In this document: one piece after another, positions 26,824-36,285 of the stretch
How the letters are laid out: each line of letters begins with the position of its first letter
How positions within the stretch are numbered: position 1 is the first letter of the stretch
Source of the DNA: Kiritimatiellia bacterium
GTDB lineage: Bacteria > Verrucomicrobiota > Kiritimatiellia > PWTM01
Direction: 5' to 3'
DNA: 64,000 bases
NCBI GenBank assembly: GCA_026417735.1
Contig: JAOACR010000018.1
Span: forward strand, 1-64,000
The notes under the pieces: model-generated
Seen by the model: the letters and a program-made list of their open reading frames with translations, nothing else
The model's database searches: none
Told to the model about the DNA's origin: nothing
Program-made: the position numbers and the translations under genes

Positions 26824-27768
26824 GTGGAGCCGACGCGACACGCGCCGGTGATGGTCGCCGAGGTGTTGCGGTGGCTGCGGCCGCGGCCGGGAGGCCGATA
26901 CGTGGATGCGACGCTCGGTGGTGGAGGACACGCGGAGGCGGTGCTGACCGCGAGCGAACCGGACGGCCGCCTGCTGGGGATTGACGCCGATCCCGAAGCG
27001 ATCGAGCGGGCGTCCGCCCGGTTGGCGAGATTCGGCGGACGTGTGGTGACGGTACACGCCAGGTTCTCATCGCTCCGGCAAGTGGCCGCCGCGCACGGCT
27101 TTGTGCCGAGCGACGGTGTGCTGATGGATTTGGGGGTCTCGTCGGATCAGCTGGAGACGCCTCGCCGGGGCTTCAGTTTTCAGTTGAGCGGTCCGCTCGA
27201 CATGCGGATGGATCCCCGCAGCGCGCCCACTGCCGCGGAGATAGTGAACCTGTGGCCGGAGGGGCGGCTGGCGGAACTGTTCCGGCGGTGGGGGGAGGAG
27301 CCGCGCGCGGCGCGGATCGCGCGAAGGATCGTCGCGCGCCGTGCGATTCGCCCGATTGAGACGACCGACGAGCTGGCCCGGATTGTTGCGGAGGCGGTGG
27401 GGCGGGGAGCAGGCGCGCGGCATCCGGCGACGCGGGTGTTTCAGGCGCTGCGCATCGCGGTGAACCGGGAGCTGGAAGAACTCGAGCGGGGGCTGGCGGC
27501 GGCGTTGGACATCGTGGGCGAAGGGGGGCGGGTGGTGGTGATCGCATTTCACAGTCTTGAGGACCGGTGCGTGAAACAGACCTTCCGTGCGCACGAGCCC
27601 CGATGCGAGGGGCGGCCGGAGGGGGGTGTCCGATGGACGTTCGAGCCCCCGCCGGTGAAGGTGATCACGCGACACGCGCTGCGGCCAGCGGCCGAGGAGG
27701 TGGCGGCCAATCCCCGGGCGCGGTCCGCACGGCTGCGGGTGGCGGAGCGGACAGCCGCGCCATGTTGA
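26824..27768 (+). CDS. rsmH: 16S rRNA (cytosine(1402)-N(4))-methyltransferase
   Basis: Methylates C1402 in the ribosomal P site using SAM (also called MraW). Motifs are HAPVMVAEVLRWL, the SAM loop YVDATLGGGGHAEAVL, DGVLMDLGVSSDQLETPRRGFSF, MRMDP, RVFQALRIAVNRELEELE and VVVIAFHSLEDRCVKQTF. Length is 314 residues, normal for the family. The start is GTG at 26824 (VEPTRHAPVM), 2 bases after the small ORF stop. Its end overlaps the ftsL-like gene by 7 bases. Confidence 0.96.
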   Translation: MEPTRHAPVMVAEVLRWLRPRPGGRYVDATLGGGGHAEAVLTASEPDGRLLGIDADPEAIERASARLARFGGRVVTVHARFSSLRQVAAAHGFVPSDGVLMDLGVSSDQLETPRRGFSFQLSGPLDMRMDPRSAPTAAEIVNLWPEGRLAELFRRWGEEPRAARIARRIVARRAIRPIETTDELARIVAEAVGRGAGARHPATRVFQALRIAVNRELEELERGLAAALDIVGEGGRVVVIAFHSLEDRCVKQTFRAHEPRCEGRPEGGVRWTFEPPPVKVITRHALRPAAEEVAANPRARSARLRVAERTAAPC

Positions 27769-28139
27769 GCCGGCGTCGAGCTCGGGTGCGGGCCGCCCCG
27801 CAGGGGGGAGCGGCGCTCGGCGTGGTGCTGTGGTTGGTGGCCGCGGCCGCGGCGGGGCTGGGCTATGTGCAGCTGAGCGTGCGGGTGCGCGCGCTGGCGC
27901 GCGAGGTGGCGGCGGCGGAAGAGGCGCTGGTGCGCCAGCGGCAGTTCCGACTGAACGAGGAGGGACGTTGGGCGCAGCTCTGCGCGCTAAAACCGGTCCG
28001 CGCGGCGCTGCAGCAGTTCGGCATTGCGATGGACTGGGCCGGCAGCGAGCGGATGGTCTACCTCGTGCGGGAGGTGGCAGCGCCGGCGCCGGCCGCGACC
28101 GGCGAGACCCGCTGGGCGCGCGTGCGGCGGGAGCCGTGA
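27762..28139 (+). CDS. ftsL: FtsL-like cell division protein
   Basis: Small bitopic membrane protein of the divisome; FtsL forms a coiled coil with FtsB and recruits FtsWI. The product has a short basic cytoplasmic tail, one transmembrane helix (about residues 20-40, GVVLWLVAAAAAGLGYVQL), then a heptad-like stretch (VRALAREVAAAEEALVRQRQ). FtsL is poorly conserved, so the call rests on topology, size (125 residues) and position between rsmH and ftsI. The ATG at 27762 lies within the end of rsmH. One base separates its stop from ftsI. Confidence 0.8.
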   Translation: MLSRRRARVRAAPQGGAALGVVLWLVAAAAAGLGYVQLSVRVRALAREVAAAEEALVRQRQFRLNEEGRWAQLCALKPVRAALQQFGIAMDWAGSERMVYLVREVAAPAPAATGETRWARVRREP

Positions 28140-28140
28140 A

Positions 28141-29907
28141 ATGCGTGCGTGGAGTCGAGGCCATCGACTGCTGGTGGTGCTGGCGGGACTGCTGGCGCTG
28201 TTCGCGGCGTATGCGTTTCGGCTGACCTCACTGCATACCCGCGAGCTCGATCCGGTATTCCGTGGCCCAGTGACGCGGGAGGTTCGGATCGAGACGCCCG
28301 CCCCGCGGGGGCGGATCCTCGATCGCAACGGCACCGCGCTGGCGCTCGACGTGCCGTTGTACCGACTGAACGCGGATCCCGAGGGGGTGGTGCTGGACGG
28401 GCTGGTCGTCGCGTACGCGGAGCTGTTTGCACGATTGCTGGGGCTGGACCGCGTGGAGCTGCAGCGGCGGCTGCAGCAGCCAGAGCGCCGGCAGGTGTAC
28501 CTCGCCGACGGCCTGACCCGGGAGCAAATCGACCACATCCGCCAGCTCAAGCTCCGCCATATCTGGTGGGAGGAAACGCCGCGGCGCCAGTATCCGCTGC
28601 GCGAGCTGGCCTGCCATGTGGTCGGCTTTGTGAACGCCGAGCGCGTCGGTGCCGCCGGCATCGAAATGGCCTATCACCGGTGGCTGAAGGGCCGGCCGGG
28701 TGTTCGGGTGACGGTACGGAACGCGCGCCGCCAGGAGATCGCCGACCAGCGGCGATTCGATCTGCCCGCGGAGCCTGGCGCGACGGTCGAGCTGACGCTG
28801 GACGCCGTCGTGCAGACGGTGGTGGAGGACGCGCTCGATGAGGCAGTGCGGCTGCACCGGCCGCTCGGCGCCTGGGCGATCGTGTTGGACGTGCGCACCG
28901 GCGAGGTTCTCGCGATGGCCTCGCGGCCCGCGTTCGACCCCAACAACTACGGCGCCAGCAGCCTCGACCACCACCTGAACCGCGCGATCGGCTACGTGTA
29001 CGAGCCGGGCTCTACGTTCAAGGCCGCGACGATCGCGGCGGCGCTCGACGCCGGCGTCGTGCGCGCGGACACTCCGTTCGACTGCGAGCACGGGGTCTGG
29101 TACTACCGCGGACGTCCCCTGCGCGATTTTCACCCCTACGGCCAGCTCACCGTCGCAGGTATCGTGCAGAAGTCCAGCAACATCGGCGCGGCCAAGATCG
29201 CGGTGATGCTGGGCGACGCCGCGCTGGACACGTATCTGCGCAACTTCGGGTTCGGCACGCGCACCGGCATCGAACTGCCCGGCGAGGAGTCCGGTATTCT
29301 GCCGCCGCGGCGTCAATGGGACTCACTGACTGCGACGCGCATCGCAATGGGCCACAGTGTTGCGGCGACCGCGCTGCAGATGATTTCCGCGCTCGGTGCG
29401 ATCGGCAACGGCGGCGTGCGGATGAAACCGGTGATCGTTCGACGCGTCACCGACGCGCGCGGCCGCACGCTCCATGAGTTCTCGCCCACTGCGGCCGCGA
29501 CGCCGCTTCGCGCGGACTCCGCGCGGCTGATGACCGAGTTGCTGGTGGGCGTCACTGCGCCCGAGGGCACCGGACGCCGCGCGGCGGTGCCGGGCTACCG
29601 GGTGGCCGGGAAGACGGGCACCGCGATCAAGGCTGGCGTGGGGGGCTATGACCACCACCGCAACATCGCCTCCTTCATGGGTCTGATCCCGGCCGATTCG
29701 CCGGCACTGGGCATCATCGTTGTGGTGGATGAGCCGCAGCCGGAACACACCGGTGGGGTGGTCGCTGCGCCGGTGTTCCGGCAGATCGCGCAGGACGTGG
29801 TGCGGTATCTCGGCATTCCGCCGTCGGAGCCAGCGCGGCCCGCGGTGGCGCCGGGCATCGAGATGCCGCCGGAGGGTGACGCCGATGTGGATTGGTCAAC
29901 TCTGTGA
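28141..29907 (+). CDS. ftsI: peptidoglycan D,D-transpeptidase FtsI (PBP3)
   Basis: Septal class B penicillin-binding protein cross-linking new peptidoglycan. It has one N-terminal transmembrane helix (about residues 8-26) and a dimerisation domain opening with RGRILDRNGTALALDV. The transpeptidase domain has S291-T-F-K294, S345-S-N347 and K491-T-G493. At 588 residues the length is normal. There is no C-terminal PASTA domain. The ATG at 28141 follows the ftsL stop by one base, and an earlier in-frame start at 28024 lies inside ftsL. Confidence 0.95.
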   Translation: MRAWSRGHRLLVVLAGLLALFAAYAFRLTSLHTRELDPVFRGPVTREVRIETPAPRGRILDRNGTALALDVPLYRLNADPEGVVLDGLVVAYAELFARLLGLDRVELQRRLQQPERRQVYLADGLTREQIDHIRQLKLRHIWWEETPRRQYPLRELACHVVGFVNAERVGAAGIEMAYHRWLKGRPGVRVTVRNARRQEIADQRRFDLPAEPGATVELTLDAVVQTVVEDALDEAVRLHRPLGAWAIVLDVRTGEVLAMASRPAFDPNNYGASSLDHHLNRAIGYVYEPGSTFKAATIAAALDAGVVRADTPFDCEHGVWYYRGRPLRDFHPYGQLTVAGIVQKSSNIGAAKIAVMLGDAALDTYLRNFGFGTRTGIELPGEESGILPPRRQWDSLTATRIAMGHSVAATALQMISALGAIGNGGVRMKPVIVRRVTDARGRTLHEFSPTAAATPLRADSARLMTELLVGVTAPEGTGRRAAVPGYRVAGKTGTAIKAGVGGYDHHRNIASFMGLIPADSPALGIIVVVDEPQPEHTGGVVAAPVFRQIAQDVVRYLGIPPSEPARPAVAPGIEMPPEGDADVDWSTL

Positions 29908-29914
29908 GGAAGCG

Positions 29915-31384
29915 ATGAGGATCGAGTCCCTGCTCAGTGTGATCCAGCCAATGACCGTCGCGGGCCCGACGGAACCGGACATCGCCGGCATCGCCTACGA
30001 TTCGCGGCAGGTGCGGCCGGGGTACCTCTTCGTCGCGATCCGGGGCGCGCACGACGACGGTACGCGGTACATCGATGATGCGATCCGACGCGGCGCGGTC
30101 GCGGTGGTCGCGGAGACCGCGGTGCGTCCGCGGCGCGACGTCACGATGCTGCGGGTGGAGGATGCGCGCCGCGCGCTCGCGGAGATCGCCTGCGCGTTTC
30201 ACGGCCATCCGTCCGCGCGGCTGGAGGTGATCGGGGTGACCGGCACGAACGGCAAGACCACCACCACCTTCATGATCCGCGACATCCTCGCCGCGGCGGG
30301 GCGGCGGCCCGGGCTGATCGGCACCGTGCAGTATGAGATCGGCGACCGCTGCATTCCGGCTTCGCGCACCACGCCCGAGGCGCCGGACCTGCAGGCGATG
30401 CTCGCGCAAATGCTGAAGGCCGGCTGCGGCGCCGCGGTGATGGAAGTTTCGTCGCACGCGCTCGAGCAGAAGCGGGTATGGGGGGTGGACTTCGACGTGG
30501 GCGTGTTCACGAACCTCACGCACGATCATCTGGACTACCATGGCACGATCGAGCGTTACTTCGCCGCGAAGGCGCGGCTGTTTGCGGGGCTGGGCCGGAT
30601 GGAAAAGCGCGCGGCCGCGGTGCTGAATCTGGATGACCCGTGGGGGCATCAGCTCGCCGACATGATCGGCGGTTGGGCGCAGATCATCACGTACGGCGCG
30701 CATCCAGCGGCGAGCGTCCGTGCGGAGGACATCGAGACCGGCGCGGAGGGGTCACGGTTTGTGCTGCGGAGCCCGTGGGGCGATGCGGAGGTGCGGCTGG
30801 CGGTGCTCGGTCGCTTCAACGTCTCCAACGCGCTGGCCGCGCTGGCGGCGGCGGGCGCCCGCGGGGTTCCGGTCTCGACGATGGTGGCGGCGCTGGAGCA
30901 GTTCCGCGGCGCGCCCGGCCGGCTCGAGCGCATCCCGTGCGACCGCGGCTTCGAGGTGTTCGTGGACTATGCGCACACGGGCGATGCGCTCGCGAACGTG
31001 CTGACCACGCTGCGCGCGGTGACCCGTCGGCGGCTGATCGTGGTGTTCGGTTGCGGTGGCGACCGCGACCGAGCGAAGCGGCCGGTGATGGGCCGCGTCG
31101 CGGCGGAGCTCGCCGACCATGTGATTTTGACCAGTGACAATCCGAGGAGCGAGGATCCGCGGGCGATCATCGAGGAGATTCTCGCCGGGATGCCGCCCGG
31201 CACGCGTCGCGAGATGATTCCGGACCGGGAGGAGGCGATTGCGCGGGCGATCGAGTTGGCGCGGCCGGGGGACATGGTGTTGATCGCCGGCAAGGGCCAT
31301 GAGAACTACCAAGAGTTCGCCCGGCACGTGGTGCCGTTCGACGACCGCGAGGTCGCACGGCGGCTTCTTTCGGGCGGCGGGTGA
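29915..31384 (+). CDS. murE: UDP-MurNAc-tripeptide synthetase MurE (meso-DAP-adding)
   Basis: Adds the third amino acid to UDP-MurNAc-L-Ala-D-Glu in the cytoplasm. The ATP loop is VTGTNGKTTTTFMI, the central domain includes EVSSHALEQKRV and FTNLTHDHLDYHGT, and the C-terminal motif is LTSDNPRSEDP. The DNPR tetrad is the established marker for meso-diaminopimelate rather than lysine specificity, so this organism most likely has DAP-type peptidoglycan. Length is 489 residues. The ATG at 29915 follows TGAGGA; the frame upstream overlaps ftsI. Confidence 0.96.
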   Translation: MRIESLLSVIQPMTVAGPTEPDIAGIAYDSRQVRPGYLFVAIRGAHDDGTRYIDDAIRRGAVAVVAETAVRPRRDVTMLRVEDARRALAEIACAFHGHPSARLEVIGVTGTNGKTTTTFMIRDILAAAGRRPGLIGTVQYEIGDRCIPASRTTPEAPDLQAMLAQMLKAGCGAAVMEVSSHALEQKRVWGVDFDVGVFTNLTHDHLDYHGTIERYFAAKARLFAGLGRMEKRAAAVLNLDDPWGHQLADMIGGWAQIITYGAHPAASVRAEDIETGAEGSRFVLRSPWGDAEVRLAVLGRFNVSNALAALAAAGARGVPVSTMVAALEQFRGAPGRLERIPCDRGFEVFVDYAHTGDALANVLTTLRAVTRRRLIVVFGCGGDRDRAKRPVMGRVAAELADHVILTSDNPRSEDPRAIIEEILAGMPPGTRREMIPDREEAIARAIELARPGDMVLIAGKGHENYQEFARHVVPFDDREVARRLLSGGG

Positions 31385-31393
31385 ACCGATCGC

Positions 31394-32782
31394 ATGTTGA
31401 CCTCCTCCATGCTGGCCCGCTGGTGCGGCGGGCGGTGGACGCGGCCGGCGCCGCCGGTCCGTCGGGTCGTGCACGATTCGCGCGAGGTGGAGCCGGGAGA
31501 TTTGTTCGTCGCGATTCGTGGCGACCGGTTCGATGGCCACGACTTCGTGGCGGACGCTGCGGGCCGGGGTGCGGTCGGGGCGGTGGTGGAGCGTGGCGCC
31601 GCCGCGCGACTGAACATGTCGCTGCCGCTGCTGGTGGTGGAGGACAGCCGGCGTGCGCTCGCTGAAATGGCGGCGCGTCATCGGGCGCGTTGGCGCGGCC
31701 GGGTGATCGGCATCACGGGCAGTGTCGGCAAAACCACCACCAAGGAGCTGCTGGCCGACGTGCTCGCCACGCAGGGGCGCACCGCCCGTACACCGGGCAA
31801 CCGCAACAACGACATCGGCCTACCGCTCGCGCTGCTGAACGCGCCGCCGGATTTGCGGTGGGGGGTCTTCGAGGTGGGCATCAGCCATCCCGGTGAGATG
31901 GAACCGCTGGCGGCGATGCTGCAGCCGGACTGGGTGGTGTTCACGCGAATCGGACCCGCGCACATCGAGTTCTTCGGGAGCGAGGCGGCGATCGCGCGCG
32001 AGAAGGCGCAACTGGCGGCGAACCTGCCGCCGCGCGGCACGGTGATCGCGGCGGCGGACGAGCCGTGGCTGGAGGTGATCCGTTCTGCGACGCGCGCGCG
32101 GATTGTGACGGTGGCGCTGGAGGCGCCGGCGGATTTCGTCGGTCGGGTCGAGAGCACGGCGGAGGGCCCTTGGCTGGAAGTGCGCGGCGGGGCCGGTTTT
32201 GTGCTGCGATGCAGGTTGCCGGTTCGTGGGGAACCGTTCGCGCGGGCGGCGCTGAGAGCGGCGGCGGTCGCCGCGCTGGCTGGTGCGGACCCGGAAGCGG
32301 CCGCGGTCGCGATTGCGGAGTTTCGACCGCTTCCGATGCGCGGGGAGGAGCAGATTGTGGGCGGCGTGCGGTGGATCAACGACGCATACAATGCGAATCC
32401 GCTCAGCGTCAGGGCCGCGGTGGAGACGTTCGCGGCAGACCGTGCGCCGCGAAAGTGGCTGGTGCTGGGTGGCATGCACGAGCTGGGCGCCACGGCGGCG
32501 GAGGCGCACCGGCAGGTCGGGCGGGAGGTTGCTCGGGGCGAGTGGGCCGGGGTGATCACGGTGGGCGATCTCGCCGCCGGTATCGCGGAGGGCGCGGCGG
32601 AGTCGGGCCGGCCTGCGCTGCGGTTGTACCGCTGCGCGAATGTCGAAGAGGCGGCGCAGTGTCTTGCCGAGCTGCTGCGGCCGGGCGATGCGGTGCTGCT
32701 GAAAGGCTCGCGCGCGGAGCACGTGGACCGGGTGGTCGAGGAATGGGCCCGTCGGCGGCGGGCGGGCGCATTGGACGGTTGA
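31394..32782 (+). CDS. murF: UDP-MurNAc-tripeptide--D-Ala-D-Ala ligase MurF
   Basis: Adds D-Ala-D-Ala to complete the UDP-MurNAc-pentapeptide. The N-terminal domain has VVHDSREVEPGDLFVAIRGDRFDGHDFV. The ATP loop is GITGSVGKTTTKELLADVL, then GNRNNDIGLPLALLNAP, and the third domain has WINDAYNANPLSVRAAVETF and LVLGGMHELG. Length is 462 residues, as expected. It starts 9 bases after murE and ends one base before mraY, so it is part of one transcription unit. Confidence 0.96.
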   Translation: MLTSSMLARWCGGRWTRPAPPVRRVVHDSREVEPGDLFVAIRGDRFDGHDFVADAAGRGAVGAVVERGAAARLNMSLPLLVVEDSRRALAEMAARHRARWRGRVIGITGSVGKTTTKELLADVLATQGRTARTPGNRNNDIGLPLALLNAPPDLRWGVFEVGISHPGEMEPLAAMLQPDWVVFTRIGPAHIEFFGSEAAIAREKAQLAANLPPRGTVIAAADEPWLEVIRSATRARIVTVALEAPADFVGRVESTAEGPWLEVRGGAGFVLRCRLPVRGEPFARAALRAAAVAALAGADPEAAAVAIAEFRPLPMRGEEQIVGGVRWINDAYNANPLSVRAAVETFAADRAPRKWLVLGGMHELGATAAEAHRQVGREVARGEWAGVITVGDLAAGIAEGAAESGRPALRLYRCANVEEAAQCLAELLRPGDAVLLKGSRAEHVDRVVEEWARRRRAGALDG

Positions 32783-32783
32783 G

Positions 32784-33920
32784 ATGCTCTACTACTTGAG
32801 CGAATGGTCCCGTTGGTGGGGGCCGCTGAACCTCTTCCAGTACGTGACGTTCCGCGCACTGGGCGGCGCGGCGACCGCCTTTGCGCTCTCATTGTTGCTG
32901 GGGCCGGCGGTGATCCGTCGGCTTACCGCGCTGCGCCTCCGCCACCCGTCTCGACTCAAGGACGTGCCGGAGCTCGATCGCCACTACGCGGCGAAGAAGG
33001 TGCCGACGATGGGCGGGGTGCTGATCATCGGCACGACCAGTGTCGCGGCGCTGCTGTGGGCGATGCCCTCCAATGCGCTCGTCTGGCTCACGCTCGCGGT
33101 GATGTGGACGATGGGCGCAGTCGGCGCGGCGGATGACCTGCTCAAAATTACGGCGCGCAACGCGAAGGGGCTGCCCGCCCGCTGGAAGCTGGCGGCGCAG
33201 TCCGCCTGCGCGATCGCATTGGTTGCCGTGCTCTGGCAGCGGCCGGAATGGCGGCCGATGGCGAGCGATTTGGCGGTGCCCTTTTTAAAAACGCCGCTGA
33301 TCGCGAACCTGGGCCCCGTGCCGTCCGCGTTGTTCGCGCTCGTGGTGCTGGCGGGATGCTCGAACGCGGTCAACCTCACCGACGGGCTCGACGGGCTGGC
33401 GGTCGGCTGCAGCGGGTCCGCGGCAATGTCGTATCTGGTGATGGCGTACTGTGCGGGGCACGCGGTGTTCGCGCGGTATCTGCTGATTCCGTATGTGCCG
33501 GGCGCCGGCGAGCTGGCGGTTGTCTGCGGCTGCTTGGTGGGTGCCTGTCTGGGGTTTCTCTGGTGGAACTGCCGGCCGGCGCAGATGTTCATGGGGGACA
33601 CCGGCAGCCTTGCGCTCGGCGGCGCGATCGCGACGGTCGCGATGCTGATCAACCAGGAGCTCACGTTGATTCTGGTGGGCGGGGTGTTCGTGCTGGAGTC
33701 GCTGAGCGTGATCATCCAGGTGCTGTATTTTCGCTGGAGCGGCGGCCGGAGGGTGTTCCGCTGTGCGCCGATTCACCATCATTTCGAGTGGAACGCGAAG
33801 GACCAGCTGGCACGGGAGGGTCTGGATCCCGGTCTGGCGGAATCGCGCGTGACGGTGCGCTTCTGGATCGTGTCGTTGATTCTCGCGCTGGCGGGCATTG
33901 CGACGCTGAAGATTCGGTGA
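32784..33920 (+). CDS. mraY: phospho-N-acetylmuramoyl-pentapeptide transferase MraY
   Basis: Integral membrane enzyme forming lipid I from UDP-MurNAc-pentapeptide and undecaprenyl phosphate. About ten membrane helices are visible. Motifs are KKVPTMGGVLIIG, the DD-x-x-K site GAADDLLKITARNAKGL, NLTDGLDGLAVG, FMGDTGSLALGG and the His-rich loop IHHHFEWNAKDQLA. After HHHFE there are roughly ten more residues before VRFWIVS than in E. coli MraY. Length 378 is slightly above the usual 360. Its stop overlaps the murD GTG start. Confidence 0.95.
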   Translation: MLYYLSEWSRWWGPLNLFQYVTFRALGGAATAFALSLLLGPAVIRRLTALRLRHPSRLKDVPELDRHYAAKKVPTMGGVLIIGTTSVAALLWAMPSNALVWLTLAVMWTMGAVGAADDLLKITARNAKGLPARWKLAAQSACAIALVAVLWQRPEWRPMASDLAVPFLKTPLIANLGPVPSALFALVVLAGCSNAVNLTDGLDGLAVGCSGSAAMSYLVMAYCAGHAVFARYLLIPYVPGAGELAVVCGCLVGACLGFLWWNCRPAQMFMGDTGSLALGGAIATVAMLINQELTLILVGGVFVLESLSVIIQVLYFRWSGGRRVFRCAPIHHHFEWNAKDQLAREGLDPGLAESRVTVRFWIVSLILALAGIATLKIR

Positions 33921-35287
33921 CGGCGGTCGGAACAGGGTCGGTGGCAGAGGAGCGTGCGGTGCTGGTGCTGGGGGCCGGCGAAAGCGGCGTCGCCGCGGCG
34001 CGGTTGCTGGCGGCGGACGGCCGGCGGGTGGTGGTTGTGGACCGGGCGCCGGCGTCACAGCTGGGTGCGGCCGCGGCCGAGATCGGCCGGACGGGCGCGC
34101 AGTTGCGCACGGGGGAGAATCCCGAGCGCGTGCCGGAGGGCCGGTGGGCCTTTGCGGTGGCGGCGCCGGGCATTCCGCCCACATCGCCATGGATCGCGGG
34201 TCTTCGCGCGCAAGGTGTGCCGGTGATCGCAGAAATCGAACTGGGCTGGCGGCGCTGTGGCGCGGTGCGAACGATCGCGGTGAGCGGTTCCAACGGCAAG
34301 AGCACCGCGGTACGGCTGATCGCGGACGCGCTGCGGATCGCGGGCGCGAAGGTCGCGTCGGGTGGCAACGGCGGGCCGCCCGCCTGCGAGGTGGCGCGGC
34401 GATGCGGCGCGCTCGATGTACTGGTGCTCGAGGTCAGCTCGTTCCAGCTCGAGACCTGTACCGCGTTCCGGCCGGACGTCGCGGTGCTGCTGAATGTGCA
34501 ACCCAACCACCTCGACCGGCACCGGACCTATGAGGCGTACCGCGAGGTGAAGACGCGGCTGTGGGCGTGGCAGCGGGGCGACGATGTGGCGGTGTTGCCG
34601 GCGGAACAGGCGGAGGAGCTGCGGGGGGTGCGAGCGCCGCGCGCGTGCACGGTCACGTTCGGTGCGGCGGGTGCCGCGAACGTGCGTTTCGCCGCCGGTG
34701 CGGTCTGGTTCGGCGGGCGAGCGCCGGCGTCGGTGCGCGGCACATGGTTTGACAACGAGGTGCTCGGTCTGACCGCGGCGGCGGCGGCGGCAGCGCTGGG
34801 CGAGCTCGGCGTGGACCCTGGGGCGCTGGAGGCGGCCGCGCGCGCATTTCAGCCGCTGCCGCACCGCACCGCGCCCGTCGCGGAGATCCGTGGCGTGCTG
34901 TACGTGAACGACTCGAAGGCGACGAGCTGTGCGGCGCTGATCGCTGCGCTGCGCATCGCGTCACGGCCAGTGCGGCTGATCGCAGGAGGTCGTCCGAAAG
35001 AGCCGACGTTTGCGGCGGCGCGAGCGCTGCTCGCCACTCGCGTGCGGGCGGCGTACCTGATCGGCGAGGCGGCCGAGCTGCTTGCGTCGGAATGGCGGGA
35101 TGTGGTTCCATGTCACTGTTGCGACCGGCTCGAGGCGGCGCTGGAGCGCGCGTCCCGGGAGGCGACGGCGGGCGAAATGGTGTTGCTATCGCCCGGCTGT
35201 ACGAGTTTTGACCAGTATCGGAACTTCGAGGAGCGCGGAGAGGCGTTCGAACAGTGGGTGCGGGCCCGCGCGATGCGGGCGATCTGA
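33917..35287 (+). CDS. murD: UDP-N-acetylmuramoylalanine--D-glutamate ligase MurD
   Basis: Adds D-glutamate to UDP-MurNAc-L-Ala. The N-terminal Rossmann-like domain has VLVLGAGESGVAAARLLAADG, the ATP loop is AVSGSNGKSTAVRLI, then VLEVSSFQLET and NVQPNHLDRHRTYEAY. The C-terminal domain has YVNDSKATSCAALIAAL and LLSPGCTSFDQYRNFEERG. The GTG at 33917 overlaps the mraY stop (GTGA); a second in-frame GTG lies at 33941. Length is 456 residues. Note the order murD before murE is not used here; murD follows mraY as in E. coli. Confidence 0.95.
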   Translation: MTAVGTGSVAEERAVLVLGAGESGVAAARLLAADGRRVVVVDRAPASQLGAAAAEIGRTGAQLRTGENPERVPEGRWAFAVAAPGIPPTSPWIAGLRAQGVPVIAEIELGWRRCGAVRTIAVSGSNGKSTAVRLIADALRIAGAKVASGGNGGPPACEVARRCGALDVLVLEVSSFQLETCTAFRPDVAVLLNVQPNHLDRHRTYEAYREVKTRLWAWQRGDDVAVLPAEQAEELRGVRAPRACTVTFGAAGAANVRFAAGAVWFGGRAPASVRGTWFDNEVLGLTAAAAAAALGELGVDPGALEAAARAFQPLPHRTAPVAEIRGVLYVNDSKATSCAALIAALRIASRPVRLIAGGRPKEPTFAAARALLATRVRAAYLIGEAAELLASEWRDVVPCHCCDRLEAALERASREATAGEMVLLSPGCTSFDQYRNFEERGEAFEQWVRARAMRAI

Positions 35288-35300
35288 GGAGAGAGCAAGC

Positions 35301-36263
35301 ATGCGCAAGCTGAGTGCGAAGGAACTGTGGGTGCTGGGTGTTTTCGCGGGGCTGCATGCGGTCGCGGTGGCCGCGATCGTGTTGTCGCAGGGCTGCGGTA
35401 CGCCGCGGCCGACGGCGGTTGAGCCTCCGCCGGCGCCGGTGATGCCGCCGCCAGCGGTACCGGAGCCGCCGCCCGCGGTACTGCCTCCGCCGGCGCCGGT
35501 GCCGCCGCCGGCGCAGCGTCCCAGCCCGCCGCCGTCGGCGGATCTGGCGCCGAAAGAGTATGTGGTGCAGCCGGGCGACTCGCTCTCGAAGATTGCGGCG
35601 CGGCACGGTGTGAGCACGCGGGAGCTGGCCGAGCTGAACGCGATCACGGACCCGAACAAGCTGCGCGCGGGCCAGAAACTGCTGCTGCCCGGTCATGCGA
35701 GCCGGCCCCGGCCCGAGAAGCCCGCGTCGGCGCGGGCGGCGGCCGCCGCCGACGAGTACGTGGTGCAGCCGGGTGACTCGCTCTCGAAGATTGCGGCGCG
35801 GCACGGCGTGAGCGCGCGGGAGCTGGCGGAGCTGAACGCGATCACGGATCCGAACAAGCTGCGCGCTGGTCAAAAGCTCAAGCTGCCCGCCGCCGCGAAG
35901 ACGTCCGAGTCGCGGCCAGCCAGACCGATGGAAAAACCGGTTGCACCGCCGCCCGCGCCGGTGCCGCCCTCGGTCACCGTGCCGACGCCCGCCCCCGCGC
36001 CTGCTCCCGAGCCCTCACCGCAGCTGACGCCGCCACCGCCGACGGCGCCGGCCCCCCCGGCCAGCCCGTCTCCTGCCGCGCCGACGCCGACGCTGGGCGC
36101 ATCGGCGCAGCCGATCCGGTACCCTGTCAGCGCGGGCGAAACGCTGGAATCAATCGCGAAGATTTTTCTCGTGACGCCCGAGTCGATCCTGAAGCTGAAC
36201 AATCTGCCGGACGCGTCCGCGGTGAAGCCTGGGATGACGCTGCTGATTCCGATCTCCCAGTGA
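35301..36263 (+). CDS. membrane-anchored protein with three LysM domains and proline-rich linkers
   Basis: Probable peptidoglycan-binding protein placed between murD and ftsW. It has one N-terminal hydrophobic segment (ELWVLGVFAGLHAVAVAAIVLSQGCG; the Cys could be a lipobox but lacks the usual LxGC context). Proline-rich linkers surround LysM 1 and 2, which are nearly identical (YVVQPGDSLSKIAARHGVS, ending AGQKL-LLP), and a divergent LysM 3 ends the protein (YPVSAGETLESIAKIF). The ATG at 35301 has GAGGAGAG upstream. No catalytic domain is attached, so it may scaffold or localise division proteins at the wall. Confidence 0.88.
   Translation: MRKLSAKELWVLGVFAGLHAVAVAAIVLSQGCGTPRPTAVEPPPAPVMPPPAVPEPPPAVLPPPAPVPPPAQRPSPPPSADLAPKEYVVQPGDSLSKIAARHGVSTRELAELNAITDPNKLRAGQKLLLPGHASRPRPEKPASARAAAAADEYVVQPGDSLSKIAARHGVSARELAELNAITDPNKLRAGQKLKLPAAAKTSESRPARPMEKPVAPPPAPVPPSVTVPTPAPAPAPEPSPQLTPPPPTAPAPPASPSPAAPTPTLGASAQPIRYPVSAGETLESIAKIFLVTPESILKLNNLPDASAVKPGMTLLIPISQ
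35556..35888 (+). repeat. tandem LysM-coding direct repeat
   Basis: Bases 35556-35690 and 35754-35888 are two 135-base copies at a period of 198 bases, differing at few positions. They encode LysM 1 and LysM 2 of the same protein, indicating a recent internal duplication or gene conversion; the third LysM copy is much more diverged. Confidence 0.85.
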
Positions 36264-36285
36264 TCGGCAGCAAGCGGGATCGCCG

